64,000 bases of DNA from Patella vulgata. Its lineage: Eukaryota; Mollusca; Gastropoda; Patellidae. Made by a program: the position numbers and the translations under genes. Below the pieces are notes generated by a model. It had not been told where the DNA came from and made no database searches. It saw only the letters and a list, made by a program, of their open reading frames with translations. Below, one piece after another: positions 24,701 to 32,690 of this stretch. The DNA lies in contig NC_065883.2 of assembly GCF_932274485.2 (NCBI RefSeq), positions 69,049,210-69,113,209 of the forward strand. Direction: 5' to 3'. How positions within the stretch are numbered: the first letter of the stretch is position 1; the number at the start of each line of letters is the position of its first letter.

Positions 24701-25733
24701 CTCCTGTTTTTTCATTGCTGGTCTCCTGTTTTTTCATACCTGGGGGTTGACACGTCTGGTGGTACTTTTTACCGCCGACCAAATGCTTTTTACCGCCGAC
24801 CGTCGTGTAATTACCGCCGACCAAATACTTTTTACTGCCGACCGCATTGTTATAATGATTTTCGACCGTAATATAAATACCGCCGACCAAATACTTGTTA
24901 CCGCGGACCAAATGCTTAATGATTCCTTGTTACCGCCGACTATTTTACGGTTGTTTTTTTTTTTATAAAAAAGAATACAAGAATGTTATTTTTTATTTGA
25001 GGTGTAATTCACGTAGAACTGTCGAAAAACATTCATATATATTTTAAAGAATATGGAAGGACAAACTACAATCTAGATATTGAAGGGCAAATAAAAAAAA
25101 TATCAAGATTGTTTCAGCTATTGGTTATAAATAAATAACATTTTAGGCCTATCTTCTATTAGTGCGAGTGTTAGGGTTGTCGACCATATTTATATATAAT
25201 AAAATCTATATTTTTATCAATCTCTGTGTATTTAACCAAATCTATTTATTTGTCACTAATAATTTAATTAATTTTATATAGTCGGCGGTAACAAGGAATC
25301 ATTAAGCATTTGGTCGGCGGTATACTTAACAAGTATTTGGTCGGCGGTAATTATATATCACGGTCGGCGGCAAAAAGTATTTGGTCGGCGGTAATTTCAC
25401 GACGGTTGGCGGTAAAAGTATTGGTCGGCGGTAGTCGGCGGTAAAAAGTACCACCCTCTATATTATTTTACTTGTAAAGATATGCATGTCCATGTGTTGG
25501 GCACAAATAAACAAACATCGATCTACCTCTTTGAAAAACTGGTCAATCATATGCTGTGGCAACTGTCCTGGTTTCTTCTCTGTAGGCTGTTTTGGAACAA
25601 CAGTGAATATTTCGGGGTGTGTTTCGTCACATTCCCCTGGGTATCGCTGTGGTTTGTCTGTCGGTGGCATCGTTGATGTTCTAGCTCCGGTAGACCTGCT
25701 TGAGACGATCGCTGTTGATGAATGTTTGGTCAT
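9860..25733 (-). CDS. Phytanoyl-CoA dioxygenase family protein, intact nine-exon gene
   Basis: Nine exons on the minus strand (25527-25733, 22444-22564, 21870-21970, 17389-17530, 16657-16751, 14273-14378, 12631-12715, 10607-10805, 9860-9991) total 1188 bp and give 395 residues without a stop. All borders are GT/AG and all phases agree. The product belongs to the Fe(II)/2-oxoglutarate-dependent PhyH fold. H189 and D191 (WHQDSAYLDN) and H284 (NNMIPHH) are the expected metal ligands. R295 (SNEIRWSLDFRW) lies eleven residues after H284, the same spacing as the 2-oxoglutarate Arg in human PHYH. No signal peptide or membrane segment is evident. The substrate is unknown. PhyH relatives hydroxylate diverse small molecules, so the family name should not be read as proven phytanoyl-CoA activity. 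ATG 25733 gives the longest form and Met22 is an alternative. The divergent right copy is a pseudogene. Confidence 0.93.
10030..10512. repeat. SINE B fragment abutting a SINE A copy, shared by both arms
   Basis: A minus-strand head half of family B (10030-10236) touches a plus-strand family A copy (10237-10512). The A copy shows box A TGGCAGAATGG and a CTCTCGCTCTC tail. The same composite, mirrored, lies at 45266-45790 in intron 8 of the right copy. It therefore predates the duplication. Confidence 0.75.
10607..10805 (-). CDS. PhyH gene exon 8 (2-oxoglutarate Arg)
   Basis: The exon is 199 bp and encodes residues 286-352. It includes SNEIRWSLDFRWQQTG with R295, the expected 2-oxoglutarate carboxylate ligand, then the C-terminal GVDRHIIAAELIKEDG segment. 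The donor is GTAAGAAT. Confidence 0.92.
10850..11140. mobile_element. TTAA-type MITE, short subfamily, left arm intron 7
   Basis: It begins TTAAAGTAGCTAAGTC and ends near 'TTTAGCTGCTTGAA', a decayed inverted counterpart. Internally it matches the 515-bp MITEs at 23815 and 34024 over the first 250 bp or so, including 'GGTACACGATTCGTGTACC', itself a short palindrome. Its mirror copy is at 44648-44925. Confidence 0.65.
11160..12430. repeat. Old pearl/helentron-like element with nested hairpin element
   Basis: The left end 'GGTGATGTCCCCTGC' and the right end 'AGTCCCCAGCTTTCTTC' match the ends of the younger 14572-16081 element. In between lies a 'CAAGGTTTCATCAATCTCC' block and a GGCAGACGG remnant. 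A hairpin-like insert occupies 11958-12403. Both arms carry it (mirror 43090-44650). Assignment to the pearl/HINE group is by resemblance only. Confidence 0.5.
11958..12403. mobile_element. Hairpin (foldback) MITE with arms of about 210 bp
   Basis: The stretch 'GGTATCATTTAATCTTGTGT' at its left end is answered by 'ACACAAGATTAAATGAT' at its right end. The inversion continues inward through 'GTGTCCAGTTTAAAGC' against 'GCTTTAAACTGGACAC' to a centre near 12178. Single arms of the same family appear at 22030-22255 and 34660-35115. Confidence 0.7.
12631..12715 (-). CDS. PhyH gene exon 7 (distal His)
   Basis: The exon is 85 bp and encodes residues 258-285, GVDLEKDIKCCPIPYGGMLL then LNNMIPHH. H284 is the third iron ligand. 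Relatives usually have HRS here, while both copies in this window have HHS. The donor is GTAAGAAT. Confidence 0.9.
12766..13118 (-). repeat. SINE family A copy with internal insertion, left arm only
   Basis: A (GA)n tail at 12766-12796, the body, and the head 'GGCCATCCAACCTCCC' are present. About 60 foreign bases sit between 'TCAATGACAG' and 'ACATACTAACC'. The right arm has a different insertion (a foldback) at the matching place. Confidence 0.7.
13140..14270. repeat. Intron 6 filler of TTAAAGATGCATTATG-type MITE copies
   Basis: Several decayed copies of one MITE family occupy most of left intron 6. Ends of the type 'TTAAAGATGCATTATGTAAG' and blocks such as 'GAAAGACCTGCGATAGGCAG' and 'TTATATAACAT' recur in both orientations. 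A potential hairpin surrounds 13735-13815 ('AACAGTAAGTATGAATTTAG' and 'ATGTAACTGTAAGTTATGAC'). No coding sequence was seen. Confidence 0.5.
14273..14378 (-). CDS. PhyH gene exon 6
   Basis: The exon is 106 bp and encodes residues 223-257, VAAGGHKLGKVAQHQCCYGG and the acidic EEEEMKKTL end. The acceptor is TTGTTGTAG and the donor GTAATT. The right copy of this exon is two bases longer. Confidence 0.9.
14572..16081. mobile_element. Pearl/helentron-like element with tandem core, left arm only
   Basis: It starts GTCCCCCGCC and ends GGCGGGGGAC. The core holds tandem units of 141-146 bp ('AAGCGGAAAATGCTCATC' at 15450, 15596, 15737 and 15883) plus older units. Three GACAGACGGACG tracts are each followed by 'CCTGCTTTCTTCGAAAGGCG'. 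Core repeats plus an (ACGG)n-like tract match bivalve pearl elements and helentron-associated elements (established family feature). The right arm lacks it. The repeated open frames inside are by-products of the array. Confidence 0.6.
16188..16515. mobile_element. MITE of about 325 bp, TTAAAGATACATTATG family
   Basis: It runs from 'AAAGATACATTATGTAAG' to 'GGATAATGTATCTTTAA', an inverted terminal repeat of about 20 bp. Inside, a short segment 'AATTAATAATTTATATAACA' is tandemly duplicated. Related pieces lie at 22625-23060, 29835-30105, 32768-33070, 37220-37520 and 41810-42185. Confidence 0.6.
16657..16751 (-). CDS. PhyH gene exon 5 (catalytic Asp)
   Basis: The exon is 95 bp and encodes residues 191-222, DSAYLDNRSYKVLQPTAWIP to NGCMR. 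D191 is the acidic iron ligand. The 'W.PL..A...NGCM' block is a PhyH family signature on the central beta barrel. The donor is GTAAGT. Confidence 0.92.
17389..17530 (-). CDS. PhyH gene exon 4 (catalytic His)
   Basis: The exon is 142 bp and encodes residues 144-190, PLKNLWTNERLLNVVEQLIG to PWHQ. H189 begins the HxD iron-binding motif, completed by D191 across the intron. The acceptor is TATTTCACAG and the donor GTACTGGG. Confidence 0.92.
17773..18236. mobile_element. MITE with GGAGGCAGACCACC inverted ends, left arm only
   Basis: The left end GGAGGCAGACCACCATTAA is inverted at 18215-18236 as TTAATGGTGGTCTGCCTCC. CCAT flanks both ends and may be the target duplication. It is 464 bp and non-coding. 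Right intron 3 lacks it. Confidence 0.65.
18276..18654 (-). repeat. Full-length SINE family B, left arm intron 3
   Basis: The tail (ATGAA)n at 18276-18296 leads through the reverse body to the head 'GCCAGCGTCTTACCCACTTA' and 'CACCGTGGCTCCC'. On the minus strand, box A TGGTTAAGTGGG and box B near GTTTGATCCC are visible. Confidence 0.8.
18660..20344. other. Unassigned interval within left intron 3
   Basis: This is about 1.7 kb of AT-rich sequence absent from the right arm. Notable items are a short direct repeat ('AAATTGGGACATTTCC' with 'AAAGTGGGAGATTTC') near 19015-19100. A small hairpin lies at 19264-19328 ('CTAGCTACGAGAACGTAGC' and 'TTTTTAGCTACG'). No open frame or RNA gene could be supported. 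Confidence 0.3.
20345..20436 (+). repeat. SINE family B, 3' end only
   Basis: It reads 'CATCTTCATTAGCCCGGTTC', 'GTAGGACATTAAACACC' and ATTTCATTTCATTTCA: the last 90 bp or so of family B in an otherwise unrelated setting. It is probably a 5'-truncated insertion. Confidence 0.6.
20790..20965. repeat. Short tandem repeat with TATCRATATGAT words
   Basis: Blocks TATCAATATGATCATGCT and TATCGATATGATCACGCT, and 'ATGAGTTACCTG' at 20837 and 20929, show about two degenerate units of roughly 95 bp with finer internal repeats. Any protein reading is repetitive (Tyr-rich) and not credible as a gene. Confidence 0.55.
21088..21262 (-). repeat. SINE family A remnant shared by both arms
   Basis: The diverged body ('AACACAAACTAAGTCATTTT', 'TTTAGCAGTGGAGG') matches the mirrored remnant at 35462-35640 in intron 3 of the right copy. 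It therefore predates the duplication. Confidence 0.65.
21340..21850. mobile_element. G-run/C-run bounded MITE, left arm only
   Basis: 'CAGAGGCGTAGCCGTG' followed by a G-run opens it and a 16-bp C-run near 21835-21848 closes it. In the right arm the flanks 'GTCACACA' and 'CAGGTAATGCATAC' are almost adjacent (35375-35390), so this is a clean extra piece. It holds three copies of CCCTAA at 21387-21404, too few for telomeric origin. Confidence 0.5.
21870..21970 (-). CDS. PhyH gene exon 3
   Basis: The exon is 101 bp and encodes residues 110-143 (QLYDEYGLFERLTHIEREFP...). The acceptor TTTCTTTCAG was chosen over the longer open frame upstream because it restores phase with exon 2. The equivalent exon in the right copy has a TGA at the Arg of FER. 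Confidence 0.88.
22030..22255. repeat. Single arm of the hairpin MITE family
   Basis: The order 'GTGAAATTAAATGCTTG', 'TTTAAACTGGACACAGG', 'GTGAAAGAAATTAATGCTAA' and 'ATACACAAGAT' follows one arm of the hairpin element at 11958-12403. The other arm is missing. Confidence 0.55.
22444..22564 (-). CDS. PhyH gene exon 2
   Basis: The exon is 121 bp and encodes residues 70-109 (GYVVVDKFFDCEKELDP...). It is the early part of the PhyH domain, where 'GY/F.V.....' is typical. The acceptor TTTTCTAG is good and the donor is GTAAAT. It occurs twice in the right arm. Confidence 0.9.
22625..23060. repeat. MITE pieces in left intron 1
   Basis: Two to three partial copies of the TTAAAGATGCATTATG MITE family lie head to tail ('AAGATGCATTATGTAATAGC', 'AAAGATGCATTATTGTAGG', 'TCTAATGCATCTTTAAAGG'). 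The right arm carries counterparts at 29835-30105 and 32768-33070. Confidence 0.5.
23815..24329. mobile_element. 515-bp MITE at a TTAA target, left arm only
   Basis: The ends are TTAAAGGAGCTAAATC and, inverted, TTAAAGTAGCTAAGTC, with TTAA on both sides. The mirrored position at 29075-29078 in the right arm is a single TTAA in otherwise matching sequence, an exact empty site. TTAA duplication is the hallmark of piggyBac-type elements. No transposase is present. A same-length copy is at 34024-34538. Confidence 0.75.
24758..25455. mobile_element. Foldback element with repetitive arms, left arm only
   Basis: The outer ends GGTGGTACTTTTTACCGCC and GGCGGTAAAAAGTACCACC are perfect inverses. Each arm of about 180 bp consists of seven or so units built on TACCGCCGACCAAATRCTT (arms 24758-24955 and 25280-25455). 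The middle is AT-rich. It was inserted close to exon 1 of the left PhyH gene. No open frame of substance was found. The family could not be named. Confidence 0.7.
25527..25733 (-). CDS. PhyH gene exon 1
   Basis: It encodes residues 1-69, phase 0 at the end. The first 21 residues are Ser/Thr-rich (MTKHSSTAIVSSRSTG) and are lost from frame in the right copy. Residues from Met22 onward (MPPTDKPQRYPGECDETHPE) are conserved in both copies, so Met22 may be a usable start. It ends FFKE before the donor GTAGAT. Confidence 0.88.
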
Positions 25734-25747
25734 GTGACAGTCACATG
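25731..25747 (-). promoter_or_regulatory. Palindrome overlapping the left PhyH start codon
   Basis: CATGTGACTGTCACATG is a perfect 8+1+8 palindrome whose last ATG is the start codon. TCATGTGA on its outer side has the form of an M-box bound by MITF/TFE-type bHLH proteins (established motif; binding here is inference). The same 17 bases are kept at 28753-28769 in the right arm. Confidence 0.4.
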
Positions 25748-26367
25748 ATATTATATTTTTCAGGCTTGTTCATCCAGCCATTTCCCACTTTGTTTTTTGT
25801 TAACCAGACATCATTCTGGCTCAACCCGGTTCAATTCATTTTTGTTCAAAGCACTCGCCGTGTGTCTTTCCCCTGCAATATGGAGAAACAAATCTCTATA
25901 ATTTTGCGGGTGTTTATTATATAATATTCTCACCACAGATGGCCCCACAATTTGATCTCTACCCTATATTTACGACCATTATCTTTTTCTTTTTTTTTTC
26001 GAATCATTTATTTTTTTCATTTTTTATGTTTTCTGTGTATATACGTGTCCATAGATCTAAAATCAATATCTTATTTAGATATTCTCTGTTCAACCCACCC
26101 CCCTTTTTAACGCACTTGTTTTCTCTCTTAGTCATACATTTAAAATAGGTGCGTTTTTATAAAAGTAATTTCTAAATTCCCATTTGTTCCGCAAAGCAAG
26201 ATTGGCATTTGTTACAAGTATAGTTCACCACTCATATTTTGTGAAATGATAATTGTTAATTATTGCTCGAATATTTTAGTTTTCTACCGCTCTCATTGTA
26301 GGCCATAAATGATATATAGTTAGTTTAATTGTCAATAATAATTAATTGTTTTCAAACATCAAAATGC
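25748..26367. other. Left half of the shared PhyH promoter region
   Basis: The sequence upstream of the left start codon matches the right arm up to about 28.7 kb with few changes ('ATGGCCCCACAATTTGATC', 'TCAACCCACCC'). No TATA box could be assigned. The two genes point away from each other, so this and its mirror image form a palindromic intergenic region of about 3 kb. Confidence 0.4.
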
Positions 26368-26495
26368 TAGGGAGAGAGAGAGAGAGAGAGAGGAGGGCAG
26401 GAGAGAAAGAGAGAGATAAAAGGTCATTTCGGAACTAACATATTGTTCAATTTTTTCAATAATTCGCTTGCGCGTAGACGTTTTTAGCTAGGAGG
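26368..26495 (-). repeat. SINE family A fragment, left arm only
   Basis: A (GA)n tract with 'AAAGGTCATTTCGGAACTAA' and 'CAATAATTCGCTTGCGCGTA' marks the tail half of family A. The tRNA-like head is absent. The right arm lacks it. Confidence 0.65.
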
Positions 26496-27155
26496 GGATG
26501 GATTTTATTTAGCAATTAGGAGGGGGTGGGGGAGGGGGCATGCCCACTATAGCCAGCCCAGGAAAAGAGCCCTATTTTTTATTGTTACCTTAAAATCAAA
26601 AATAACTTCATTGAGATATGATTTGTTTAAAATCAAGGACACGGGTACTACGGCGAATACTTGACTTACATTCAGAGTTTGTAGATAATTCTCGGCCAAG
26701 GTTAGAGTTCATTCATCATAACCATGCATGGCACGTATGAAAGGGTATCGCTGCCAATATTAAATGCTCTGCTATGTCGTTTCCATTGATTATATGTAAA
26801 AAGTACAATGTACAAAGTCCTAATACCGATATTGATAAAGACAAAATACCTCTAAGGCAAGAGTTAAATGTAAAACGTCAATAAATGTTAAGTGTTAAAT
26901 GACAAATGTTTTGTGGGAAAATGCTTTTTTTTGACGTGTCTACATTTTACATTTCTCTCATTGCATTTTACATTTGCGCTCTGCCACATCCCATTTGTCC
27001 TTCACGCATTCTACATAGCAACTTTCGCACAGCATCAACTTGCATATGCAAATGTAGGATATCACGTGACTTATTAACATATATGGAAACCCGGCACAAG
27101 CACACTATAAGGATATTCACCACACGACAAAAGAAATCAAGCTGGCGCACCATAA

Positions 27156-27803
27156 GAAACTATCTAGACGACAGTGCGTAATTTTGAATGTGCCAGGAAA
27201 TAATTGATAGATTCAAGCAGCCAAAGAAACATACTTTCCAGTAATTTATAACACAATAACTGGAATTTCATATTAATACCCCCACTCTTTCCCGTCTCTC
27301 TATAAACAAAGTTGAGTAGCCTACTTTGATCCATTAAAAAAAAACAATATATAAGCATTGTGCCCAACAAATAAATAATATATTTAAAGAGAGGAATGAC
27401 TATACATGTACCTCTTTTAGTATGGACATAGAGATTTTTTGATTAAGCCCTGTATCTTTATTTTAGTTTAGTTTAGCCCCCCCCCCTCGTTCACTACAAC
27501 TTTAATCTTATTTTGTAAAGTTAAGCAAATATGAATGTGCCAGAAAATTATTTGCATATTTGAAAAGAGCAATCAGTGATACTTAACATGGTATCTGGAA
27601 TTTCGTATTTAGACAAGTATTTTTTACTTGAATAACCCTTTAATAGTGTGATATTTATTGGATTTAAATTATGAAAATACGATTGTACCAGAAAACTATT
27701 TACATATTTACAAACAGAAAAGAATGTGATTTTCACTAATATGTAACATGATACCTGAAATTTCGTATTTGGACATTGCACAGCTCCCACACCCACCCCT
27801 TTA
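27156..27803. repeat. Spacer at the palindrome centre, three diverged direct repeats
   Basis: The spacer is not part of either arm. It holds three related units starting 'TGTGCCAGGAAATAATTGAT' (27188), 'TGTGCCAGAAAATTATTTGC' (27536) and 'TGTACCAGAAAACTATTTAC' (27685). Each contains a 'CTGGAATTTC' or 'CTGAAATTTC' block, and C-rich stretches follow some of them. Unit three ends next to TGTGCCAGG at 27810, the inner edge of the right arm. Confidence 0.6.
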
Positions 27804-27979
27804 ATTATTGTGTGCCAGGCTGATTTCCTGTTATAGTGTCGTGAATATCCTTGTTCTGGCTTATAGTTTGCCAGGTTTCCATATAATATATGTTAATAAG
27901 TCACGTGATATCCTACATTTGCATATGCAAGTTGATGCTGTGCGAAACATGCTATATGTAGAATGCGTGAAGGGGAAAT

Positions 27980-28292
27980 GGAAACGACATTGTCGCAGAG
28001 CATTTAATATTGGCAGCGATACCCTTCCACGTCAAATTTTAATGTTAAGTGTTAAATGACAAATGTTTTGTGGGAAAATGCTATTTTTGACGTGTCTAAT
28101 GTAAAATGTAGACCCGTCAAAAAAAGTATTTTCCCACAACAGTTGACGTTTTACATTTAACCCTTACCTTAGAGGTATTTTGACTTTATCATTACCGGTA
28201 TTAGGACTTTGTACATTGTACTTTTTACATATTATGGAAAAGACATTGTAGCAGCGCATTTAATATTGGCAGCGATACCCTTCCATACAAAT
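27980..28292. repeat. Local direct repeat and hairpin near the palindrome centre
   Basis: 'GCATTTAATATTGGCAGCGA' occurs at 27999 and again at 28256. Between them, 28064-28142 folds on itself ('TTTTGTGGGAAAATGC' against 'GTATTTTCCCACAACA', loop around 28100). The left arm has only one half of this hairpin, at 26906-26955. Confidence 0.65.
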
Positions 28293-28752
28293 GCCAATCT
28301 TGCTTTGCGGAACAAATGGGAATTTAGAAATTACTTTTATAAAAACGCACCTATTTTAAACGTATGGCTAAGAGAGAAAAACAAGTGCGTTAAAAACAAA
28401 GGGGGGGGGGGCGGGTTGAACAGAGAATATTTAAATAAATATTGATTTTAGATCTATGGACACGTATACACAGAAAACATAAAAAATGAAAAAAATAAAA
28501 GATTCGAAACAAAAAAAGATAATGGTCGTAAATATAGGGTAGAGATCAAATTGTGGGGCCATCTGTGGTGAGAATAGTATGTAATAAACACCCTCAAAAT
28601 TATAGAGATTTGCTTCTCCATACTGCAGGTGAAGAGTCACGGCGAGTGCTTCGAACAACAGTGAATTGAACCGGGTTGGGCCAGAATAATGTCTGGTTAA
28701 CAAAAAACAAAGTGGGAAATGGCTGGATGAACAAGCCTGAAAAATATAATAT

Positions 28753-28769
28753 CATGTGACTGTCACATG
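28753..28769 (+). promoter_or_regulatory. Palindrome overlapping the right PhyH start codon
   Basis: This is the same 17-bp palindrome, CATGTGACTGTCACATG, as in the left copy, with the ancestral ATG at 28767. Its survival in a decaying gene may only reflect recent duplication. Confidence 0.4.
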
Positions 28770-28977
28770 ACCAAACATTCATCAACAGCGATTGTCTCAA
28801 GCAAGTATACCGGGCGGAGCTAGAACATCAACGATGCCGCCGACAGACAAACCACAGCGATACCCAGGGGAATGTGACGAAACACACCCCGAAATATTCA
28901 CTATTGTTCCAAAACAGCCTACAGAGAAGAAACCAGGACAGTTGCCACAGCATATGATTGACCAGTTTTTCAAAGAG
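28767..28977 (+). pseudogene. Right PhyH copy, exon 1 with frameshift
   Basis: Compared with the left copy, ACCGGAGCTAG has become ACCGGGCGGAGCTAG. The four extra bases make the original ATG (28767) reach a TAG after 18 codons. From ATG 28834 (equivalent to Met22) the frame is open for 48 codons to FFKE and the donor GTACGG, so a shorter start was available. Confidence 0.85.
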
Positions 28978-30168
28978 GTACGGTAGATGATAATGTTTGT
29001 TTATCTGTGCATGGATATGCATATCTTTGCAAGTAAAATGATATAAACATGCACTAAAGTACTCGGCTGATATATTAAGTCAAATATATTATATGTAGGT
29101 CTACCTATCATATTTGTTGATGTGAAGTATTATAACCCAAAACATAATATTACTGTAACTGACTGTCATAAAATACAAGTTCCATATGATAAACTGATAT
29201 TACCGGTAATTATAATAATAAGGTTATTTATATAGCACCTATTCCATGCTGAGGTGTGCTCTAAGCACGTTGAATGTCATTCTGGATAAGCTTATTGAAA
29301 CAGGTGTGTTTTTAACGTTTTCCTAAAGGCAAGTATAATGTTTTGGCACTTTTGATAGAACTGTTAAGTGTTAAGTCATTCCATTGGAGCAGCAATGCTA
29401 AACATTCGATCACCATAGGTAACTAGGTTTGATGCAGGCAAGTTTAGGTTCTCCATACTCGTAATTTTAAAGGAAATGTGAACAGCTGTATAAACTCCAT
29501 GGACCACCCAATTAAAGAGACCATTTTTTTTATGTTAGTTTGTGTTAATACGTGAAATTTTGCCTGTAACCCTCATTACTGCCATAATTCATCAAACTCC
29601 TACTGACATGGACTCTTTTACGTACTAGGACCTCAAGTTTTTAGCCCCAACCTAACAACTTGATACTATTCCTTGCATGGCCCTGGGTCCTAGCTGCAAA
29701 AGAAGATGGTGACATCAGTCTGTTTATATTGTAAAAAGTATCAAAGATCCCATTTTCCAATTTAGTTAGGGTCGATTTTATAGCACCAAGATTGTAACAT
29801 CTTCTGACAAATTATTTCTGTACCGTACCTTTAAAGATGCATTACGTAAGATTTAAATAACAAGCTGGTCGTAATTGCTATAATAATTCAAAAATAGAAT
29901 ATATTCAAAATTACATCCAGACTACTTGATCATGGGGGAAGATGTTTGAAGATTTAGCATAGATCGTTTATTATTGTAGCTACAGTACTGGACAACCAGG
30001 AAATCAAATCCATATAAATCTCAGCCATCCAAAGGTCTAGAGAGTTGATTTTAGGCTTGTCATGTGAATAGATGTCTAAATGATAAATTATATAACATTT
30101 GAACCCAGAAATAATAGGGGTGGGGGGTGCACGGAGTACATATGAGTACATTTTAAATTATTTTCTAG

Positions 30169-30288
30169 GGTTATGTTGTTGTGGACAAATTTTTTGATTG
30201 TGAAAAAGAACTGGATCCATGTCGTGCAGCAATTAAAGATATGGTTGATGGTTTGGCCAATAAACTTTATAAGGCTGGAAAAATAATA
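30169..30288 (+). pseudogene. Right PhyH copy, exon 2a, donor lost
   Basis: It matches left exon 2 up to KLYKAGKI. Homology then stops at about 30288 and the donor site is replaced by foreign sequence giving IKN and a stop. The protein reading itself carries no stop before that point. Confidence 0.85.
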
Positions 30289-32690
30289 AAAAATTAGTGC
30301 ATACACGCCCATAACCTAATAGAGTTATTTTTAAGCCCTCGTTAGTTTACGAAACTTTAAAGACCACTTAAGATCAAAAATCTAAATTGTATGTATGTAT
30401 AGCCCATGGTTACTATATCAACTTTACGGCAAGTTCACACCAATCTGATTAAAATTAAGTCTGCTGTTAACGTTTAAGTATCCGACACGCCAAAACGCTT
30501 TTCAATTTTTCAATTACGACCTTAATCCGGTTGATTGGCTGGTGACGTCACAGGCACTACACATAGGATATACATTATCTATACAATATCTCACTGTATG
30601 TACAATATAGCACTATCAATACACACGGCAACTGGACAAGCGTCTATTGACGGTCCAATTACCACGTGACTGGCCTAATCATAATCACCGAATTATCTTC
30701 ATTCATTGGTATAGATTAGACATTTGTGATTGGAATATTTTAGAGTGAATTTAAAATGCCGTATCATGCCGTAGATCAATTTAAGCTGCCTTTGTTTAAA
30801 TAGGCCACGTGTCAAATGAAGATGACTCAAGAAATTAGCTCATTTACCGGTAATTTGGATAACCCCGTAATAAATTGATATCCCAAACTTAAGTACAGAA
30901 ATACAAATGGTGTCATCTATTTGTCGATATACATGTATTCATTATTAGCTATATATAATAATAATAACCATTTCTATACATAAAGAACAACTACAGTGAA
31001 TATGGAATTTTCCGATGACTATGCATAACATGTACAATAGATCGCACTCATTTCTCTGCCAATCAACGCTTGGTATCTTATTATCATGTACCGTTCCATG
31101 TACTACGGGTGTAGTAAATGAGGTTAAACTTCGCCGCAAAAATTGCATGGGATCATTCGTGGAGTTCCTGGTGCCGTTTGGTGAGTGATTAAACTGTCAA
31201 TGCTGTTGTTGTTGTTGTTTATTACAAATTTAACGTCCAATACAAAATGCATGATATTATGGACAAATTGATTTAATTAAGTTATTTACTTAAATAAAAA
31301 ATAAAAGTTAGGTAAAAACACTAAATAATAAAAAGTTCTTGTATATCTAAACGTCACTTTAAAACAGATTTAAAATAATTAAAAGTTCTTGTATATCTAA
31401 AAATCACTTTAAAACACGGTTTTAAAAATGGTTTTAAAATCGTTGTCGTGGGAAGAGAGGGCGGGTCATCTTCTCACTTTGTCATAATGAAAGTTAAAAT
31501 AGGAGATGCAATTGTAAAATACTTTTATTATAAAGAAGATAACCGATGTTAGACATTATAACCTAGTCGTATCAAAAACGTTAATCCATCCATCACTTAA
31601 ATGTTGTTTAAACGCCAATCAACAAATAATACGAGGCTACTTGATTACAAAAACACTGTTGGGCAATAATTATTGGGTATATAGTAATTTTAAACAACTT
31701 ATTAGTAAAACTTAATTATTTTATACAATTAATGTGTGTGTGTATGATTCTACCATTAGTTCGTTTGTGAGGTATTATGCACACGTTCCACTTAGAGTGA
31801 TGTCTTTGATCTGACCAGCGTAAAAAAAGATAATTACCTAATCAACATTCTTAATCCCACTAACACTCACTGTTAACACCAACTTGAAAATAATTTATGA
31901 CCCATGCCTGTATAACTTTTATAGTCGGATTGATTAATTAATGACAGATATTAACGACACTACACTTTATGTGGAAAAGCAAAGTGCTCGCAGTAAAAAC
32001 CACATCGCTGGACCCGTATATTACTTACATATTAAAAGTATTTGTCCAATAAGTTCCATATTGTAAAAAATTAATTAAGAGTTCAGGACTTCAAAGTTTA
32101 AAAGTTGTAGGCACTCTAAATTGGATCTTAAATTAAAATGAATTACAAAACAAATTATTCCGTAGTCAATTGTTTTATTTAATTAGGGGGATTAAGGAAT
32201 CCTTCAGGCGTTAAAGAATACACACGCCGGTTCTATATAGGTAATTAAGGAATAAACATTCCGAATATGCATTCGATAATTGGCAAAGCCGTTTTCACGG
32301 AAGGTCTATTTTTACGACTTTGAGTGAAGATAACTGAATTAATTTCAACCAGATTGGCGTGAACTTGCCGTAAAGTGGATATAGTAACCATTGGCTACAC
32401 GTATCTCGAAGTTTCCGGGACCATCTTATGTGCACTTTAAACTTAGAGATCAAAAGGGTTAGGAGCCTTGAGTCAATGCAAATAATCATAATCATGACGG
32501 CAAATTCTTAGCCGAATATCTTTGCACACTTTTCGGAATAATCGACTCCGGTGCCAAAGATCGACTCCGGTCCATCTGTGACATCCCATGTGCCACCGCA
32601 CATCCTCATTTAAGGCTGAAGAGTTCGAATAAGAACGAAACTAGTAGCTGAGAGAAATCTGGGAAGGCTGTTCGCCTATTTACAGATTTT
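30289..32690. other. 2.4-kb sequence between the two exon 2 copies, origin unknown
   Basis: It is absent from the left arm. An inverted repeat of about 70 bp, 'ATGGTTACTATATC.ACTTTA' at 30406-30475 and its inverse at 32328-32392, suggests the ends of a DNA element of about 2 kb. Inside are two direct copies of 'AAAGTTCTTGTATATCTAAA' (31331 and 31382), a (TTG)n run at 31206-31219 and no credible open frame. The last part (32550-32690, 'GAATAAGAACGAAACTAGTA') was not recognised. Confidence 0.45.

Larger units (their letters stand above)
8145..27155. repeat. Left arm of a giant inverted duplication
   Basis: This arm matches the reverse complement of 27804-47520 over exons, introns and flanks. 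It runs from inside a shared SINE B copy at 8.1 kb to the palindrome centre. All nine PhyH exons pair with the right arm: exon 8 differs at seven of 199 positions and exon 9 at three of 132, by eye. Insertions private to this arm include SINE B at 8661-9040, SINE A at 12766-13118, the pearl-like element at 14572-16081, about 3.2 kb in intron 3 (17.8-20.9 kb), the TTAA MITE at 23815-24329 and the foldback at 24758-25455. Confidence 0.9.

Noticed and set aside
24636-24968. Open frames with repeated LVGG or TADQ peptides
   Set aside because: They are translations of the 22-bp units in the foldback element arms.
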